A DNA stretch of 64,000 bases from assembly GCA_014529385.2 (NCBI GenBank), contig CM043970.1, positions 66,611,496 to 66,675,495 on the forward strand, in the 5' to 3' direction. Of the stretch, positions 49,305 through 61,455 are shown in pieces (the first letter of the stretch is position 1; each line of letters starts with the position of its first letter). The notes below the pieces were generated by a model that saw only the letters and a list, made by a program, of their open reading frames with translations, did not search any database and was not told the DNA's origin. Source of the DNA: Adiantum capillus-veneris (taxonomy: Eukaryota; Streptophyta; Polypodiopsida; Polypodiales; Pteridaceae). The translations under genes were made by a program, and so were the position numbers.

Positions 49305-50455
49305 TCTAAGCAAGTATATATAACGAGTCTTCAAATTAATAAACCAAGGGAAGAGATTAGCAAGGTCCACTACTTGTCCAAGCTCAGCTCTAGACAACAT
49401 ATAAGGATGCTAGTTCTACTAATTGTCTAATTATAGGCATGGAGAAATGATAGAAGGTTGACCACTTGTCCAACCTATCATCTCTAGTAAGATGGGAGGT
49501 TTGGCCTTAACATTCACCATGTAACCAACCTATACATCATTGTATTATGAAGATTAGAAAAGCAAAGCTCCACCACTTGTCCAAGCTAGTTCTAAAATCC
49601 ACATGGAGATAAGTAAGCTCCACCATTTGTCCAAGCTCTCTTCAAACATGAAGAACCTCAGCTATGTTGTATAGGGGGGAATTTTTTCCAAGGTCCACCT
49701 CTTGTCCAAGCTAGGATTCTTTAAAACATGGAAATAAACAAAGCTCCACCACTCATTCAACCTTTAGAGTTGCAAAGTGTATGGGTTGTCTAAACTAGGT
49801 ATGGGAAAAGAATTGAAAGTCCACCACTTGAAACATGAAGAGAAGTAAGATCCACCATGTCTCCAATATGCTAGACTCCATTAAACACCCTAAACCCATT
49901 ATATTTTGTACATAGGGGATGTACATTCAAGGTCCACCACTTGTCCAACCTAGTATCCCTAGTAGCTTGATAGGTTTGGTCTCAAGATTCACCACTTTCC
50001 CACTCTATGTCATTGTATTAAAAAGGATTGGGTGTTAAGGTCCACCAATTGTCCAACCTATAAGGTTATATCTTAAATGGCATTTTTTCTCACAACTTGA
50101 AATACCTATGATATGTTTTACATGGGGGTTTTGTTTCAATGACCACCACTTGTCCAAGCTAACTCTATTGAAACATAGAGAGAAGCAAAGGTCCACAACT
50201 TGTCCAAGCTAGGCTATATTGAAACATAGAGAGAAGGATGCTCCACCATTTTTCAAGATAGGCTTCATTGAAACATGGAGAGAAGCAAGCTCCACCATGT
50301 CTCCAAGCTAGGATCCATTTAAATACCCTAAATACATTATATTTGTACATGGGGAGAATGATGCTCCACCATTTATCCATGGAGAGAATGATGCTCCACC
50401 ATTTATCCAAGATAGGCTCCATTGAGACATGGAGAGAAGCAAGCTTCACCTAGTT
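49305..50455 (-). repeat. Right inverted-repeat arm
   Basis: The reverse complement matches the left arm in order: first the 40,555-40,915 region, then sequence like the 440-bp units ('aaggtccaccacttgtccaa', then 'ctccattgaaacatggagag'). About two to three units are present, fewer than in the left arm. It ends at 50,455, just before unrelated sequence with a GA tract. Confidence 0.85.
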
Positions 50456-50475
50456 TTGGATGCGAATTAGGACGC

Positions 50476-50477
<2 letters not shown>

Positions 50478-50507
<30 letters not shown>
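50478..50507. repeat. (GA)n microsatellite
   Basis: Fifteen GA units immediately outside the right arm. Confidence 0.95.
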
Positions 50508-50510
<3 letters not shown>

Positions 50511-53042
50511 CTCAGGCTGCTTTGAAATGTATCGACAGTGATCAAGCAAACACAATATTATATGTAAAAAAGAGAGAGAAGGGGGAGGGGATGCTTGTTG
50601 CATTAATACCTTCTTACAAATCTGTCATGACCAATCAAAGTGAGATTAGTATTTGTTCAACATAGCTTGATTAAATTACACCACAACACATCACAAGAAA
50701 AGCCACCCCAATCACTGTCTGAAGGCCAGGGGAATCCTCTCCACCCTGTCGCCCTCTTACAGTATGTGGGATTTATGGCTAAATTGATGACAACACCCAG
50801 AGACAAGCTATCAAGAAGTTAAAGAAAACACCAAGACACTTACACATCATTGTTGTCCATTACTTCACGCTCAAAGAGAGACAAAGTATCCAAGCTTAGT
50901 CCAAATCCACCCTCCTTGATTCAACAAATGTTGGGCTTACACTAGTAGGAGAAATGATAGATTTCCTAGTCTCAATTGAATGATCACTCTCTCTTACAAT
51001 GGCATAGAGTTCCCTTGCTAATCACCCCTAATACAACACATGCATATGCATAAGACAATGAGCTTCCACTCAAGAGCTCCTTCTAGAGAGGTTGATCTTG
51101 GCTTCTCAAGCTATATCATAGTGCTCTTGCTTATGGCTCCCCTATTTGTGCTAGCCACACCCTCCTTTAATAGAAATTTTGAGGGCTAGGGTTACTCCTC
51201 TAACCATGGTTGGGTTAGATTTTCAGCACTTATCTAAATTTTTTTACTTGGAATTATCAAGAAGTTGGTGTGGATAGATGAAGAAGAGAGAGAGGAGAGA
51301 AGTGGAGGTGATAGGACTTTTCATAGTAGGTTAGTGTTTGTAAATTAGTAGAGTTAGTATTTTTATTGATTTACAAATGAAATTGGATATTTTCAATGGG
51401 AGTATCCACGTAGGATACAAATAAGGAAGAAAAAACTCTTAATAGGTAAGAAAATATGGATTTCTTACAATGTTGATGCTCCAAGTGTCCTGAGTAGAGT
51501 CAAATTTGACGCTTGTTGAGGGTCCACTAGCTTTGACGGTACGTTTTCTCTCCACTCTTGACCTTCCTTGAGAGCCAAGGTAAGTGAACATGAGTAATCA
51601 ATCACGATGATGGTGTCTTTCAAGAGAAGAGGATGACTTTTGTGGGTTTTTTTATAGATATGAGTAATATGGATGAGGAAAAATGAGACTAAATGGTCAA
51701 TTTTGGAATGGAACTGAGTGTAGGAGACATGAGTTCACCATGGTTTCTCTTATTCTTCAAGGTTGAGAATAAGGTGAGTAGGGTGCAGAGAGGAGTGGTG
51801 AGAGAGGTCGGGATGATGAGTGGAGAAGTGTGTGTGAAAGAGGAAAATGATAAAGTGGAAGAGAGAGTGTGGCTGCATAGCATGGGCAAACTGGGGTCCA
51901 CCAATAAAATCATAGCTCACAGCTCGTAGCTCAAATAAATATGAAAAAATTTGAGGTAAAAGTTCAGCTCAAGATCTACAACTATTGTTTGTATCACGTT
52001 TTCAAATTCCGGGAGCATGTGATCTTTAAAAATTCAGCAAAACCGAATGTTTTTTCCACTGCACAAAGTCTTTGTGAGGTCCTTCTTTGGATGATTCTTT
52101 TGAATACCTCCAAGAGTGAGCTCCCCATGGTGCATGCATGCATGCCACATACCCTTGACCTTATTTGGTAGGTCTATAATTGAAGATATTATTGAGATCA
52201 TGATATAAGTGAATAGTACAACTAAGAAAATCAAATATTGAGGGGTCTTAAAAAATATGTACATGTCAAATATAAATAATATAGGTGGAAAAAATATAAA
52301 GGGGTCAAAATAAATCTCTCTCATTATAAGTCTACCATAAAAAGATGAATATTTTTGGTGGTCTAATTTATGAGAGTAATAGAGAATAGATGTAGGAAGG
52401 AAAAAATGACAATAGTGAAAAAATATACACATAAATAAACTAGTTTTTTTGGATTTTTTGTTGGGATGGAGTTACACTAAAAATAAGAGAAGCTTGCATG
52501 AAATTATTTTTATATCGAATAAAGAGTACGCAAAATGGTAAGGAAAAATATGGTAATGTTGAGTCAATGTACATAGCATAAATAACACACCATAGGTAGA
52601 AATATTTAAATAAATACCAAAATAACTATGAAAAATCATTTTATTTAGGCCCTATATACAATGAAATATTTACACACAAATGGGCCATAATATACTTATA
52701 TGTTTTATTTTTTTAGCTCAACTAGCCTAGTGACGAGCTAATTAAGGGTTTTTAAGAAGATATGAGAAAAGTTCCCTAGCTCACACACACCTATATACAG
52801 TGAAATGGTAGGGATAGCCACAGTGTTTGGATGATTTTGGTAGGGTGGGTTAACTCACTATGGTAATTACGGAGAGCCGAAAAATGGCTATCATTAGCCC
52901 TCTCCCAGGATGATGGTATATTCATGTACCATCATAGAGCATCTTTTCCAAAGAGAGTGCTTCAGAGTCCTTGACGAGGTCTTCATTGTTTGGCCCCTTA
53001 GAATTTTGGCTGGAGTTACACTCATGCTTCATGTAGCAATAC
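50508..53042. other. No gene seen; strongly AT-rich
   Basis: Short open frames only. The part 51,900-52,800 is very AT-rich. Open frames near 51,690-51,930 (both strands) are opposite readings of one low-complexity GA-rich stretch, and I do not support them as genes. Confidence 0.6.
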
Positions 53043-54187
53043 TTACATGAGACAGCTGCCCTTCGACAGATCTTCAACAATACTCAAATAGGGCTTCAAG
53101 CGATAACCATTTACCTTCCTAGAGTGCTCTTTCCCATTCAAGTCCATAAGTTGATAGTAACTTGAATTGAAAGCCTTCTTAACTATGTATGGCCCCTGCC
53201 ATCTAGTTTCAAATTTGGCATGAAAACAATTATCGAGTCGATTGTCATACCTTAGCACAAGATCTCCTTCATTGATGCCTTTGTCCTTTAGTTTCTTGTC
53301 ATGCTTCTCCTTCGCCTGCGTAGCTTTCCTCTTGTAGCACTCGTATGCTGCTTCTCTTTTCCACTTAAGCTCAGCTAAGGTAAGAAGTCGATCCATCCAT
53401 GCTTCTTGATCATCTTGTGCTGCTTTGCCATGAAGTCGCATTGTTGGAATGTTGAGCTCAATTGGTTGTAAAGACTCTTGACCATAGACCAAGTGAAATG
53501 GTGTAAACTCCGTGGATTCCCTATATGTGGTTCGATACGCCCACAAGGCACCATCTAAGAAGTCATCCCACAACTTTGTCTTGTTTTTCACCATCTTTCT
53601 AATGATGCCTGCAATGACACCATTATCTTTTTCTACCAAACCATTTGATTGGGGATAGTAGGGTGTACTATGACGATGTAGAATGTGAAGTTCTTCACAG
53701 ACTTCTGTGAGCAAGCCCTTTCTAAACCCTAGACCATTATCAAAAACAATCTCCAAAGGTGTGTCAAATCTACAACAAGTGTGAGTGTAGACAAATTTGC
53801 TCACTATCCTCTCATTTACTTTTGCCACACTTTAAGCTTCTACCCATCTCGTCATGTAGTCTACAACCACTAGAATGTAGAGTTTACCATTTTTTGTCCT
53901 AGGCAGAGGACCCATAGCATCAATGCCCCACTTTTCAAAGGGTCCATTTGCAAGCACGATTTTCCTTGGACCATAAACCAATCTTCGATTCTATTCCCAT
54001 TTACCTGACAATTGTGACAACTTTTACACCAATGTTGGACATCCACATGCAGACTTGGCCAAACATACCCCGCAAGCAAAATCTTCTTCACAGTTAATTC
54101 TTGGGAAAAATGACCACCACATGTTTCTTCATGCAAACCTTTTAGAATGGTTGGGATTTCCTCAATAGTTGGTACTTTTCTGCACAC
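53043..54187 (-). pseudogene. Integrase of the Tat-like gypsy fragment
   Basis: Zinc-binding part: HEETCGGHFS and CKSCHNCQ. The first catalytic Asp is in WGIDAMGPLPRTKNGKLY (near 53,910, read in a second frame), the second in IVFDNGLGF (near 53,730), and the Glu in YYPQSNGLVEKDNG (near 53,645). A C-terminal segment with RWQGPYIVKKAFNSSYYQL follows. One frameshift near 54,000 and a nonsense codon near 53,833 disrupt the frame. The catalytic residues themselves are all present, so it decayed by frame damage. Confidence 0.85.
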
Positions 54188-54202
54188 TTGATCCTTCCCT
54201 CT

Positions 54203-55072
54203 TTAGTAGAGGGATCCTTCTAGGAAGAGATACACGCTTGCCTTCTTCACTAGTCTCCTCTTCTGAGCTTTCGTGAAGTCTTGTGGAAACTCACCCTCCA
54301 AAATGTAGCTAATAATGGGAGTCAATGACTCCAATCCTTGGTATCTCGGTTGCTTGACAATTTCTGCCACCATGATGACCTGCACTTCTTTCTCAACACA
54401 TGTAACTAGTTGCTGTGCAAGTAAATCGGCATCTTCATTCTGTTTCCTAGGAATATGATATAGTTGCACTTCTCCAAATTGATTAAACAATCTATGAATG
54501 GCATGAACTTTTGTCCTTAGGCTTTCATTCTTGCCCTCCCCTTTTACCATGAGACGTTGTATATTTTGGCCAATGCATATCTTTAAACCATGAAGTAGTG
54601 TGTCGTATTCTGCTTCATTGTTGCTAGTTGAACCTGATAGATTGACCTTCTCTTTCATGACCACCTCTCCACTTGGGTTGAGCAATACTATCCCTCCCCC
54701 TGCTTTTCTTGTGGCTCGTCGAAAAGCTCCATCAAAGAACAAGGTAAAAGCATTAGGAATACGTTTAGGTGGTGCCAATGGTAGGGTCTTTACTTCAGGA
54801 ACCTTAATCTCCTTCTCATGTACCCTATAAGTAAGGATCCCTGCCAATTGTGCACGCCCACTATCTTCTACCTTGAAAGAGTATTGAAACTCTTGCAACT
54901 CCATAATCCACTTCGAGATCCTAGTGCTAAGATTCATTTCAGATGACACCCAAGGAAACAAATTTTCTGCAGTGAGAATTACAAAAGGTTTTGTGAGGTC
55001 CCTGCCCCTTGTCGAGAGGAGCGGAGTACCTTTGATAGGTCCCCAATACTGATAAGAAAAACCAACGGACAT
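54203..55072 (-). pseudogene. RNase H region of the Tat-like gypsy fragment
   Basis: The frame begins in the RT-associated RNase H (TKPFVILTAENLFPWVSS, then RISKWIMELQEFQYSFKVE) and continues into a second, archaeal-like RNase H: TLFFDGAFRRATRKAGGGI, then GSTSNNEAEYDTLLHGL and HIPRKQNEDADLLAQQ. In RNase H the conserved acidic residues are the D of FFDGA, the E of NNEAEY and the D of EDADLLA; all are visible. The upstream end at 55,072 is a truncation, because no RT motif is found beyond it. Confidence 0.85.
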
Positions 55073-56558
55073 TGCCTTAGCTACTACGTAGCCACGGGCA
55101 TGAACCGTTAGTGAACGATTGGTCCTATCTCACTATGGTGGAGCGTGACCACCATAACCCTATCTAAAAACTATCTATAATCAATTATACTTAAAAGTAT
55201 AAATCTTAGAGTGACCAACCTGTGCGATTTTTTCTCCATGTTTCAGAAGCACAGCCGCCAAGGTTTGTCTCTTTTAAGATTTATGACCAAAAAAAAAAAA
55301 TCTAGAGTTGGAAAGTTACCCGACTCATCGGGTCCACCCGTCCATAGAATGATACCGTCGGGGCATCATTCTCCCACTTTTCACACCACACTCACCCTTC
55401 TTTTGTTATCTAATTACTACCACACTGTTTAAACATACATGTTCCTTTACTTTATTGATGATACTGGCTCGTTAAAACAGCCCTTCAAATAGTATTACAA
55501 ACAATTGTCAAACAAGAAGTCGTCCAATTTTAAACCAACAACCCTTGGATTAGGTTCACTCAAGAATCTCTAATGACACTATTATGTCCGATCGGTATAT
55601 ACATTATTTATAAAAACCCTTGTCCTCATGAGCGTCCCATACCGCTCGACAAGTACTCGTTGTGCTAATCTGGATGTACTCCCGTCGCAGCAACAACGGT
55701 GCCAATCTGGGCGTCCTCTCACGCCTCGGCAACTGCCATATAATACCAGCACTAATAAGTAGAGATACTTGAGAAAAACCATACCGAAGGTTTTGGACAA
55801 ACATTCTTTCTTATAGCAACCAGTTTCACCAGACAATCTTTCCTACTTGTCAAACATATGACGGGTTTCTTGGGGTTAAGCCCCGTGATTTCGGTCCGTG
55901 TTTTCTTTTCATAAGGTAAATAATATATTCCTATGGTCTTGCATATGCAATGATGCATAACTTGAAACTACAATACTAACCTGTACCATAGCTCCGATTG
56001 GTCCGATTGGTGGAGACATATCATTTTCCGCAGGGATTCCACCGTTACATGTACCAGCTTCATGATCATTAGCGCCTTGGGTTCGAGCACGCTTTGGAGC
56101 CATTTTTTTTTACTACACTTATGTTATACACTTAGAACTATTAATTGGTCAATTTCCCTAATAATCTCCTTGTTTTCAAAGAGAGTCTGTAATTTGAACC
56201 CTTGCCAACTCGGATTCACACTTAGTGTTGTTGTTCTACATCTAATTTCTATACATCAAATATTTGCTAATCTTAATTAATAAAAAATTAAGTGTGTAAA
56301 TTACGAGTGAAAGTTTAGGAATACATTACTTTTATGAATTGACATTTCTAATCCAATTCTAACTTCAATTCTATACTTCAACTAAATCAAGTTTTAGTAT
56401 TATTCAAAATTCTATTTAACCTAATTGACAATAACATTGGTGAATGAGAATTTCATCATGTATAATAAGAATATGATGTGTTCTCTTATGTATTAACTTT
56501 CAATTAACTATACATAAGTTAATAGTGAAGATCTACTAACTAGAGAGAGTAGATATAC
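55073..56558. other. No gene seen
   Basis: AT-rich sequence with short frames only; those at 55,582-55,958 and 55,909-56,103 (minus) have no recognisable motif. Confidence 0.55.
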
Positions 56559-57164
56559 TTAACACTAGAATGGTACCCCAACAAGACATAAAAGTGTCCT
56601 TTCAGGGTTTTGGGAAAAATTTCCAAAACCATAGTAGATCCACTCATTTTGAAAAATCCTTTCATGAGCTTATAGTTCAATAACTACTACATATGGGAAA
56701 AATGAGAAACTTGTAATTTTTCTCATCCCTTGGTCACTACAAGCCTCCAAAGTTGATGGACCAGTGCATTTTGCCAGGGGTTTCTAATCACCGAGCAAAA
56801 AAAACCGAGCGAAGATAAATTCGAGCAAATTGATACAAGATCAATAATGGTGAAATAAAAAAATTATGCCAGGCACATTACTTTCATTACCACAAATCTG
56901 ATACTTAATTGAGAAAAATTGAGATTTTAGAACCATTATGAAAATTGAATACTCGAGACACAAGCAAGCAATCTCTTCATACTTGAAACATATAATTCAA
57001 TTCCATGTGGCATACCTAGCCTCCTCTCAAAAAGTTGCCTACCAAAAATTTGGCACCTTGATATTGCAATAAAGTCAACACACAACCTTGTAAGACTACA
57101 ATGCTATCCTCCACTTTTGTAAGCAAGTAAAAACAAGTGCCTAAAACAAGCGAGAACAAGTGTA

Positions 57165-57165
<1 letters not shown>

Positions 57166-57193
<28 letters not shown>
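57166..57193. repeat. (CT)n microsatellite
   Basis: About 14 CT units inside the nested insertion. Confidence 0.9.
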
Positions 57194-57195
<2 letters not shown>

Positions 57196-57469
57196 CAGCT
57201 TCATAGTTATGTCAAAAAATAACTAAGCAATACATCTCCAAGGCTTACATAACCAACTCAAATTCTACTTTTAGCATCTTGTATTGATAGAAAATCAATC
57301 TTCTTATTAAAAGCTACAAATGTTTTTATCTTTGGAAACCTTTATCTAGCAACCAGGGGTATTTTGGGAGTTTTAGAAAATTTGAAGGGCATTTTGGGAA
57401 TTTAAGACAAACTATTGGGGGTGTTTTGGGAATTCTTAAAATTAGAGGGGTATGTCACCCTATCTGTGT

Positions 57470-58530
57470 GACCCTACTCTTCTGCTGCAACCACTCCGCG
57501 CCGGCGTGGACTGGTTGCAGCAACGAACCAAGGAGTGGGAGGGTAGGGTGACCTTTTAAAAGAAAACATGCTACTTTGGTCTTCATGGTGGCGGCACCAG
57601 GGTTTGCGAACTCTATGCCTCAGCTTACACCCGCCGGCCTGGCTTCTCTGGGCGCGTCTTGCGTATCGTGAACTTGCTGGAACTGTTCCGCGCCGGCGCG
57701 AACCGTTTTCGACAGGTATCACAATGCCCAAAATTTCGAGCTCTGGACCTGCGCCTTCTTTTGCACGCTGCTTCGACGCGATCGTGCCCATCAGTCCACC
57801 GTGTACGTTGTTTGGATAGAGGGTTTCTCTCGCTTGTGTTAACCACAGGAGGCTTGGCTGGATGGCGTGCAAATGCTGGGGACGGCCAGGCGAGGCAGCC
57901 CTCACTTAAGAGAGCTCTTCATTGGCAACCAGCTTCTGATGCAGGTGACCTCCAGCTCCTCCTTCATATAACCAGCTTGTCACATGTCTCAAGCGCGGCA
58001 TGGCTGATTCTGTTCCTCTTCTTCTTCTTTGTAGTCTCTTACGGGTCGCAACCGTGATGTGGTGAAGCATAGCCATGTCATGGGCACTCTCATGTCGAGC
58101 TGATCGGACTCCACAACCTCCCCTTAATTGGGTAGCTCTTTCACAACGTATTACTCAAGCATGGCATGAAATTTAGCATGGTTATCTGGTTATTAAATGC
58201 TCTGAATCTGCCTCAAGGACGCTCCCTCCCATCGTCAAACGTTGTAGAGGATCCGACCTAACCAGCAGGTCAGAAATTATTCCTCAAATCTTCCAAGCAG
58301 TACATGGAGAGGCAGCTGCAGCGCGCACACACACAAGTGCAGCAAGCCGACAGTCGAGCCCCTTCCCCTCCCTCTAGCACGTGGCCCTTGCTACCCTTCG
58401 CATTCATAGTGGCACGCAGCTTGTCCGCCCAATGAACCCCAAACAGTAGCATGCAGCCTGTTCCCCCGCCTATCCGGCCAATGAACTCCAGAGCAGCATG
58501 GCGTATTTGACTAGGCAATGAAATGGAGCC
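57470..58530. other. GC-rich segment inside the nested insertion, possible captured gene fragment
   Basis: Composition changes sharply to GC-rich, with open frames on both strands (for example minus 57,474-57,905, plus 57,659-58,057, minus 58,270-58,518). None shows a recognisable domain. A motif like 'ccgcgccggcg' or 'gttccgcgc' recurs near 57,498, 57,685 and 58,605, and a related 'gttccgcattcgctgg' near 59,783. It could be a captured host fragment of the Pack-MULE kind, but no exon structure was established. Confidence 0.35.
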
Positions 58531-60195
58531 GGCAAAGGCCTCCAGGAGATGATTTTATTAAAAAAACAAAAATGTGCATTGTATATCATGAGCAACCTGG
58601 AACCGTTCCGCGCACGCGCGGAGACAATGTGAGAGGATAGCAAGAAAAAAAGGCTTTGGAAACATAACCCTATTGTAGTGGTTGCCATTGCGAGAAGAAA
58701 GAGCTTCGGCAACATAAACTTCTTGCACTAGTTGCCAACAACAGAACCTATATTGCATTGGTTTTCAATAGAAGAGTCTTTGACTGTAAGTTTTTTTGCC
58801 TGCAAAGCTTCAACAAAAACTCTAACACTAATTAACAGCATGCGTTGTTTGTGCACTCTCTACACAGAAATTGATTTCCACCTTATGATACAGCATGAGC
58901 CAAAAATGTTAATATGTCTGCTTTTACTAAATATACACTCACTATCACTGTGCTGCCAAAGAGGAGGCTCAATATGGCGAGGTCTTTAATGGCCCCATAT
59001 GCTTATTTTGTCTCGTTTCCACTTTAAACACAACTATGAGAACAGTCCTAGTAAGGGCACTTGCACTCCTCCCAATGGGAAAAGTCTGAATGCGAGAAAA
59101 ACTAATAGATTCAAAAAACACCCAGAAGGAAACTACTACTTGATAGAAGCAAGACCCATGTCAACGTGCCAAAAATTTGAAGGAACGATATTTGAATGAA
59201 TGTGTTCAATTATAAAAAATGTAGAGGCAGGGCAAGGGACTGATTCCACAAACAGAGGGTCCGGTGTCATATGCACATGAGTCAAAGCTACTTTGAAGAT
59301 ACAATTGAAGATCATGTTTTTTTGAAACCAGTCTTAATGTTAATAAGACAAGTGACTTGTTGTACATGCTACAATGATGCCACAACCTAGGGCACCCACG
59401 AAAAGTAGCCAAATTTTCTCACTGAGAATGGACATACATAACATGATCATTGCTAGTCAGCATATTGAAAAGGATGTGGAAGACTTGGTGCGTTTTTGTG
59501 TAGGACAGGTACATTAAAGTTACAGTTTGCAAGCACAAAAAGAAATGAAGGAAGGTGACTACTCGTCCAAGCTCCCTCGATTTATTGTCAGTCCTCAAGA
59601 CAAAGCACTTGGCCCTGTGTCCCATTAAAAAAGAACATGCCGATCAACATATATATGGAATTGTATTCCAAGTGGATAATACAAGTGAAAAGTGATAGAA
59701 CAATAGATGGTAGGTGCATGCCCTCAGCTTGTCGCAAGCATCAATAGCTCTGTCGTCACAGTCCCACGCCAACATGGAATGGTTCCGCATTCGCTGGCAC
59801 TTGCGACAGGCCGGGGGCTATTTCTTTTGTTCCGTGATTGAAGGGATTCAAGATATTTTTTTTTCCATCCAATAAATTTCTCTCTTTAATGTTATTAATG
59901 TTTGATGTCATGAATGCAACAACTTGACTTCTTTCTTGATGATTTTGTTGTGACAATAGTATTTCTGGTTTGAAAAATTTTCAGAGCTCCCAAATAGCGA
60001 GCAATTGGCAATCACATTGAACATGCCCATTGCCGTTAGGTAAAGTGAATTTGAAGATACAGGCAATGGAAGGAAGGAAAAACTTAGATTTTCTTTTATA
60101 ATGATATTGTAGATATAGATTCTTCAATATTTAGCAGCATCTTGAAATTGATAAGTTCTTCATAAATTGAGATCAAGTGTACTCTGTGTTAGTCA

Positions 60196-60615
60196 TCAAA
60201 GAGGACTTTGATGATAATGATCTTTGTGGTGATGAGAGGGAGAGCAACTTGCTCTAAGCAATAAAGAATGTCTAAAGGGACTTGCTCGATTATTTTGTTG
60301 CTCGAAAATACTCGCTCCCCAATTTGTATAACCCCATTTTGCCCAAAACAGCAATTTCTTATGGTTGATTGCATATAAATAAGAGTGGGGATATTTGTAG
60401 GACATTAGATAAAATGCCCTGTTAACTTCAATGGGTTGGTGACCAAAAAATATGGTTGCTTTTACCTCACTAATTTTTTTTTGGGCAAAAAAAATAGGTA
60501 CAAAAAAGTTACATTTTTGCCATTCTGCGGACCTATCATCAAAGTTTCTATAGTCACGCTCAATACAGATACTATATACATGTTTTCTTAGTTCCCTTTG
60601 GGACTTTGGATTCAA
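60196..60615 (-). pseudogene. Frame of TTAA element copy 2, interrupted by the nested insertion
   Basis: The minus-strand frame matches the 125-codon frame of copy 1 (VYSICIERDYRNFDDRSAEW, then YLYAINHKKLLFWAK) up to the target duplication at 60,336, where it runs into the inserted element. Product unknown. Confidence 0.35.
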
Positions 60616-61204
60616 AAGGAGCCATGGAGCATGTCAAAAGGATAATGGATCTCTTACAATTGGAACCTTGGGGGCAATGATAAAGTGCTAAATACAGCAA
60701 ACATGAAAAAACTGGGTTTAGCATTATGACCTCTAGAAACCCATAGAAACTACTAAATATCTAGCCAAGTTTGTAGTCTATGATTAGATATGGTTACTGC
60801 CTACAAAATACACACAATTGGCCTAATAAACTAGCAATATTGAGAAAGTTATACTTGCTACTCTAAAATGTATCTTATTCTTCATCAATCAAAAAACTCA
60901 ACCATCATCATATACTAAGCTATATAGAATATTAGGTCCCCCAAAACTCAAGGAAGATTAGCTTTATGTTATACATTACACTTACACAATCAAAATTGAA
61001 TTTGGATATCAAGAAAGCCACCAAAAAAATCATAAAAGTGCTAATTTTGGCCAAAAAACAGGATTATGCAATTCTTGTAAATTGATCATAACTTTCAATT
61101 TTAACACTTAGCTCTCCCTACAAGCATCCAAACATGTTGAGAACTATGAAGGCCTAACCTCTAGCCATCTAAGCCTCACAAACATGAAGTTTAGAGTGGT
61201 ATAG

Positions 61205-61417
61205 TTGCCAAAAATTGAAAAAAAGCCAAAAAAAGGACCCGTTTTTTCACACAGTTTAGGTTCAAGAATGTTGTGCAAGAGTAAGGTTAATGGTGAGATC
61301 GATACTCCAAAAAAAATGCTAAGTTTTTTTCAGCTCATAAGGAAACTTTGTGGATATATATCACCTAGAAATTCATTTTTATACTCTTCAAATAATTCAA
61401 GCAAAATGGTCACTTAA
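61205..61417 (+). CDS. Unrecognised 70-codon frame in TTAA element copy 2
   Basis: Counterpart of the frame at 37,326-37,529 in copy 1 (GPVFSHSLGSRMLCKSKVNG). No recognisable domain. Confidence 0.25.
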   Translation: MPKIEKKPKKGPVFSHSLGSRMLCKSKVNGEIDTPKKMLSFFQLIRKLCGYISPRNSFLYSSNNSSKMVT

Positions 61418-61455
61418 CAGGACACAAAAGTGTCCTGTTACCATTCTAGTGTTAA

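Larger units (their letters stand above)
36963..50455 (+). mobile_element. Long inverted-repeat element carrying DGQHS/methyltransferase-, SET- and FCP1-like genes
   Basis: Arrays based on 'ggacaagtggtggacctt' run in plus orientation at 36,963-40,930 and in minus orientation at 49,305-50,455. The inner parts are collinear inverted copies: 40,555-40,915 matches the reverse complement of 49,305-49,660, including non-motif sequence such as 'cttcataatacaat' and 'atttctccatgcctat'. Three decayed genes lie inside, all on the plus strand. The left edge reads CACTAGTTGGTGA, and the right edge reads ACTAGGTGA on the other strand. This resembles CACTA-type ends with subterminal repeats, but no 3-bp target duplication or transposase was found. 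A foldback-type element or an inverted duplication of host DNA are alternatives. Confidence 0.55.
53043..55072 (-). mobile_element. Ty3/gypsy pol fragment with plant-type second RNase H (Tat-like)
   Basis: Only the RNase H to integrase part remains. RT is missing on the right and no LTR is found. The second RNase H with NEAEYDTLLHGL next to a retroviral-type RNase H tail is typical of the Tat lineage of plant gypsy elements. The orientation is minus, like every other retroelement in the window. Confidence 0.8.
56777..60335. mobile_element. 3.56-kb insertion with GGGGTT termini and 8-9-bp target duplication (MULE- or hAT-like)
   Basis: ATTTTGCC stands at 56,768-56,775 and 60,336-60,343 and occurs once in copy 1 (38,401-38,408, complement), so the insertion is proven. 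Both ends begin GGGGTT (the right one on the minus strand), and both have two to three copies of CGAGC within the first 55 bases, so the ends are related inverted repeats. If the next base is counted, the duplication is 9 bp with one mismatch, which fits Mutator-like elements; 8 bp would fit hAT. No transposase motif is visible. The interior includes a GC-rich stretch at 57,470-58,530, unlike its AT-rich surroundings. Confidence 0.75.
56559..61455 (-). mobile_element. TTAA-target (piggyBac-like) element, copy 2, split by a nested insertion
   Basis: TTAA at 56,559-56,562 and 61,452-61,455 flank termini CACTAGAATGG on both sides (the right one on the minus strand). The interior is copy 1 in reverse orientation: 56,563-56,775 matches 38,400-38,613, and 60,336-61,451 matches 37,292-38,408. 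The 3.56-kb difference is the nested element at 56,777-60,335. The insertion lies next to a 70-80-bp minisatellite, whose units contain 'agagattagagtaag' as at 61,456. Confidence 0.88.

Noticed and set aside
36963-50455. Endogenous giant-virus insertion as the source of the methyltransferase, SET and phosphatase-like genes
   Set aside because: The DGQHS gene has a canonical intron, two genes have splice acceptors, and no viral hallmark gene (capsid, packaging ATPase, polymerase) is seen.
51689-51929. Opposing frames of 74 and 78 codons
   Set aside because: They read the two strands of one GA-rich stretch and show no motif.
57474-58057. GC-rich overlapping frames on both strands as host genes
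   Set aside because: No recognisable domain, no start context or splice pattern; open frames are expected in GC-rich DNA.
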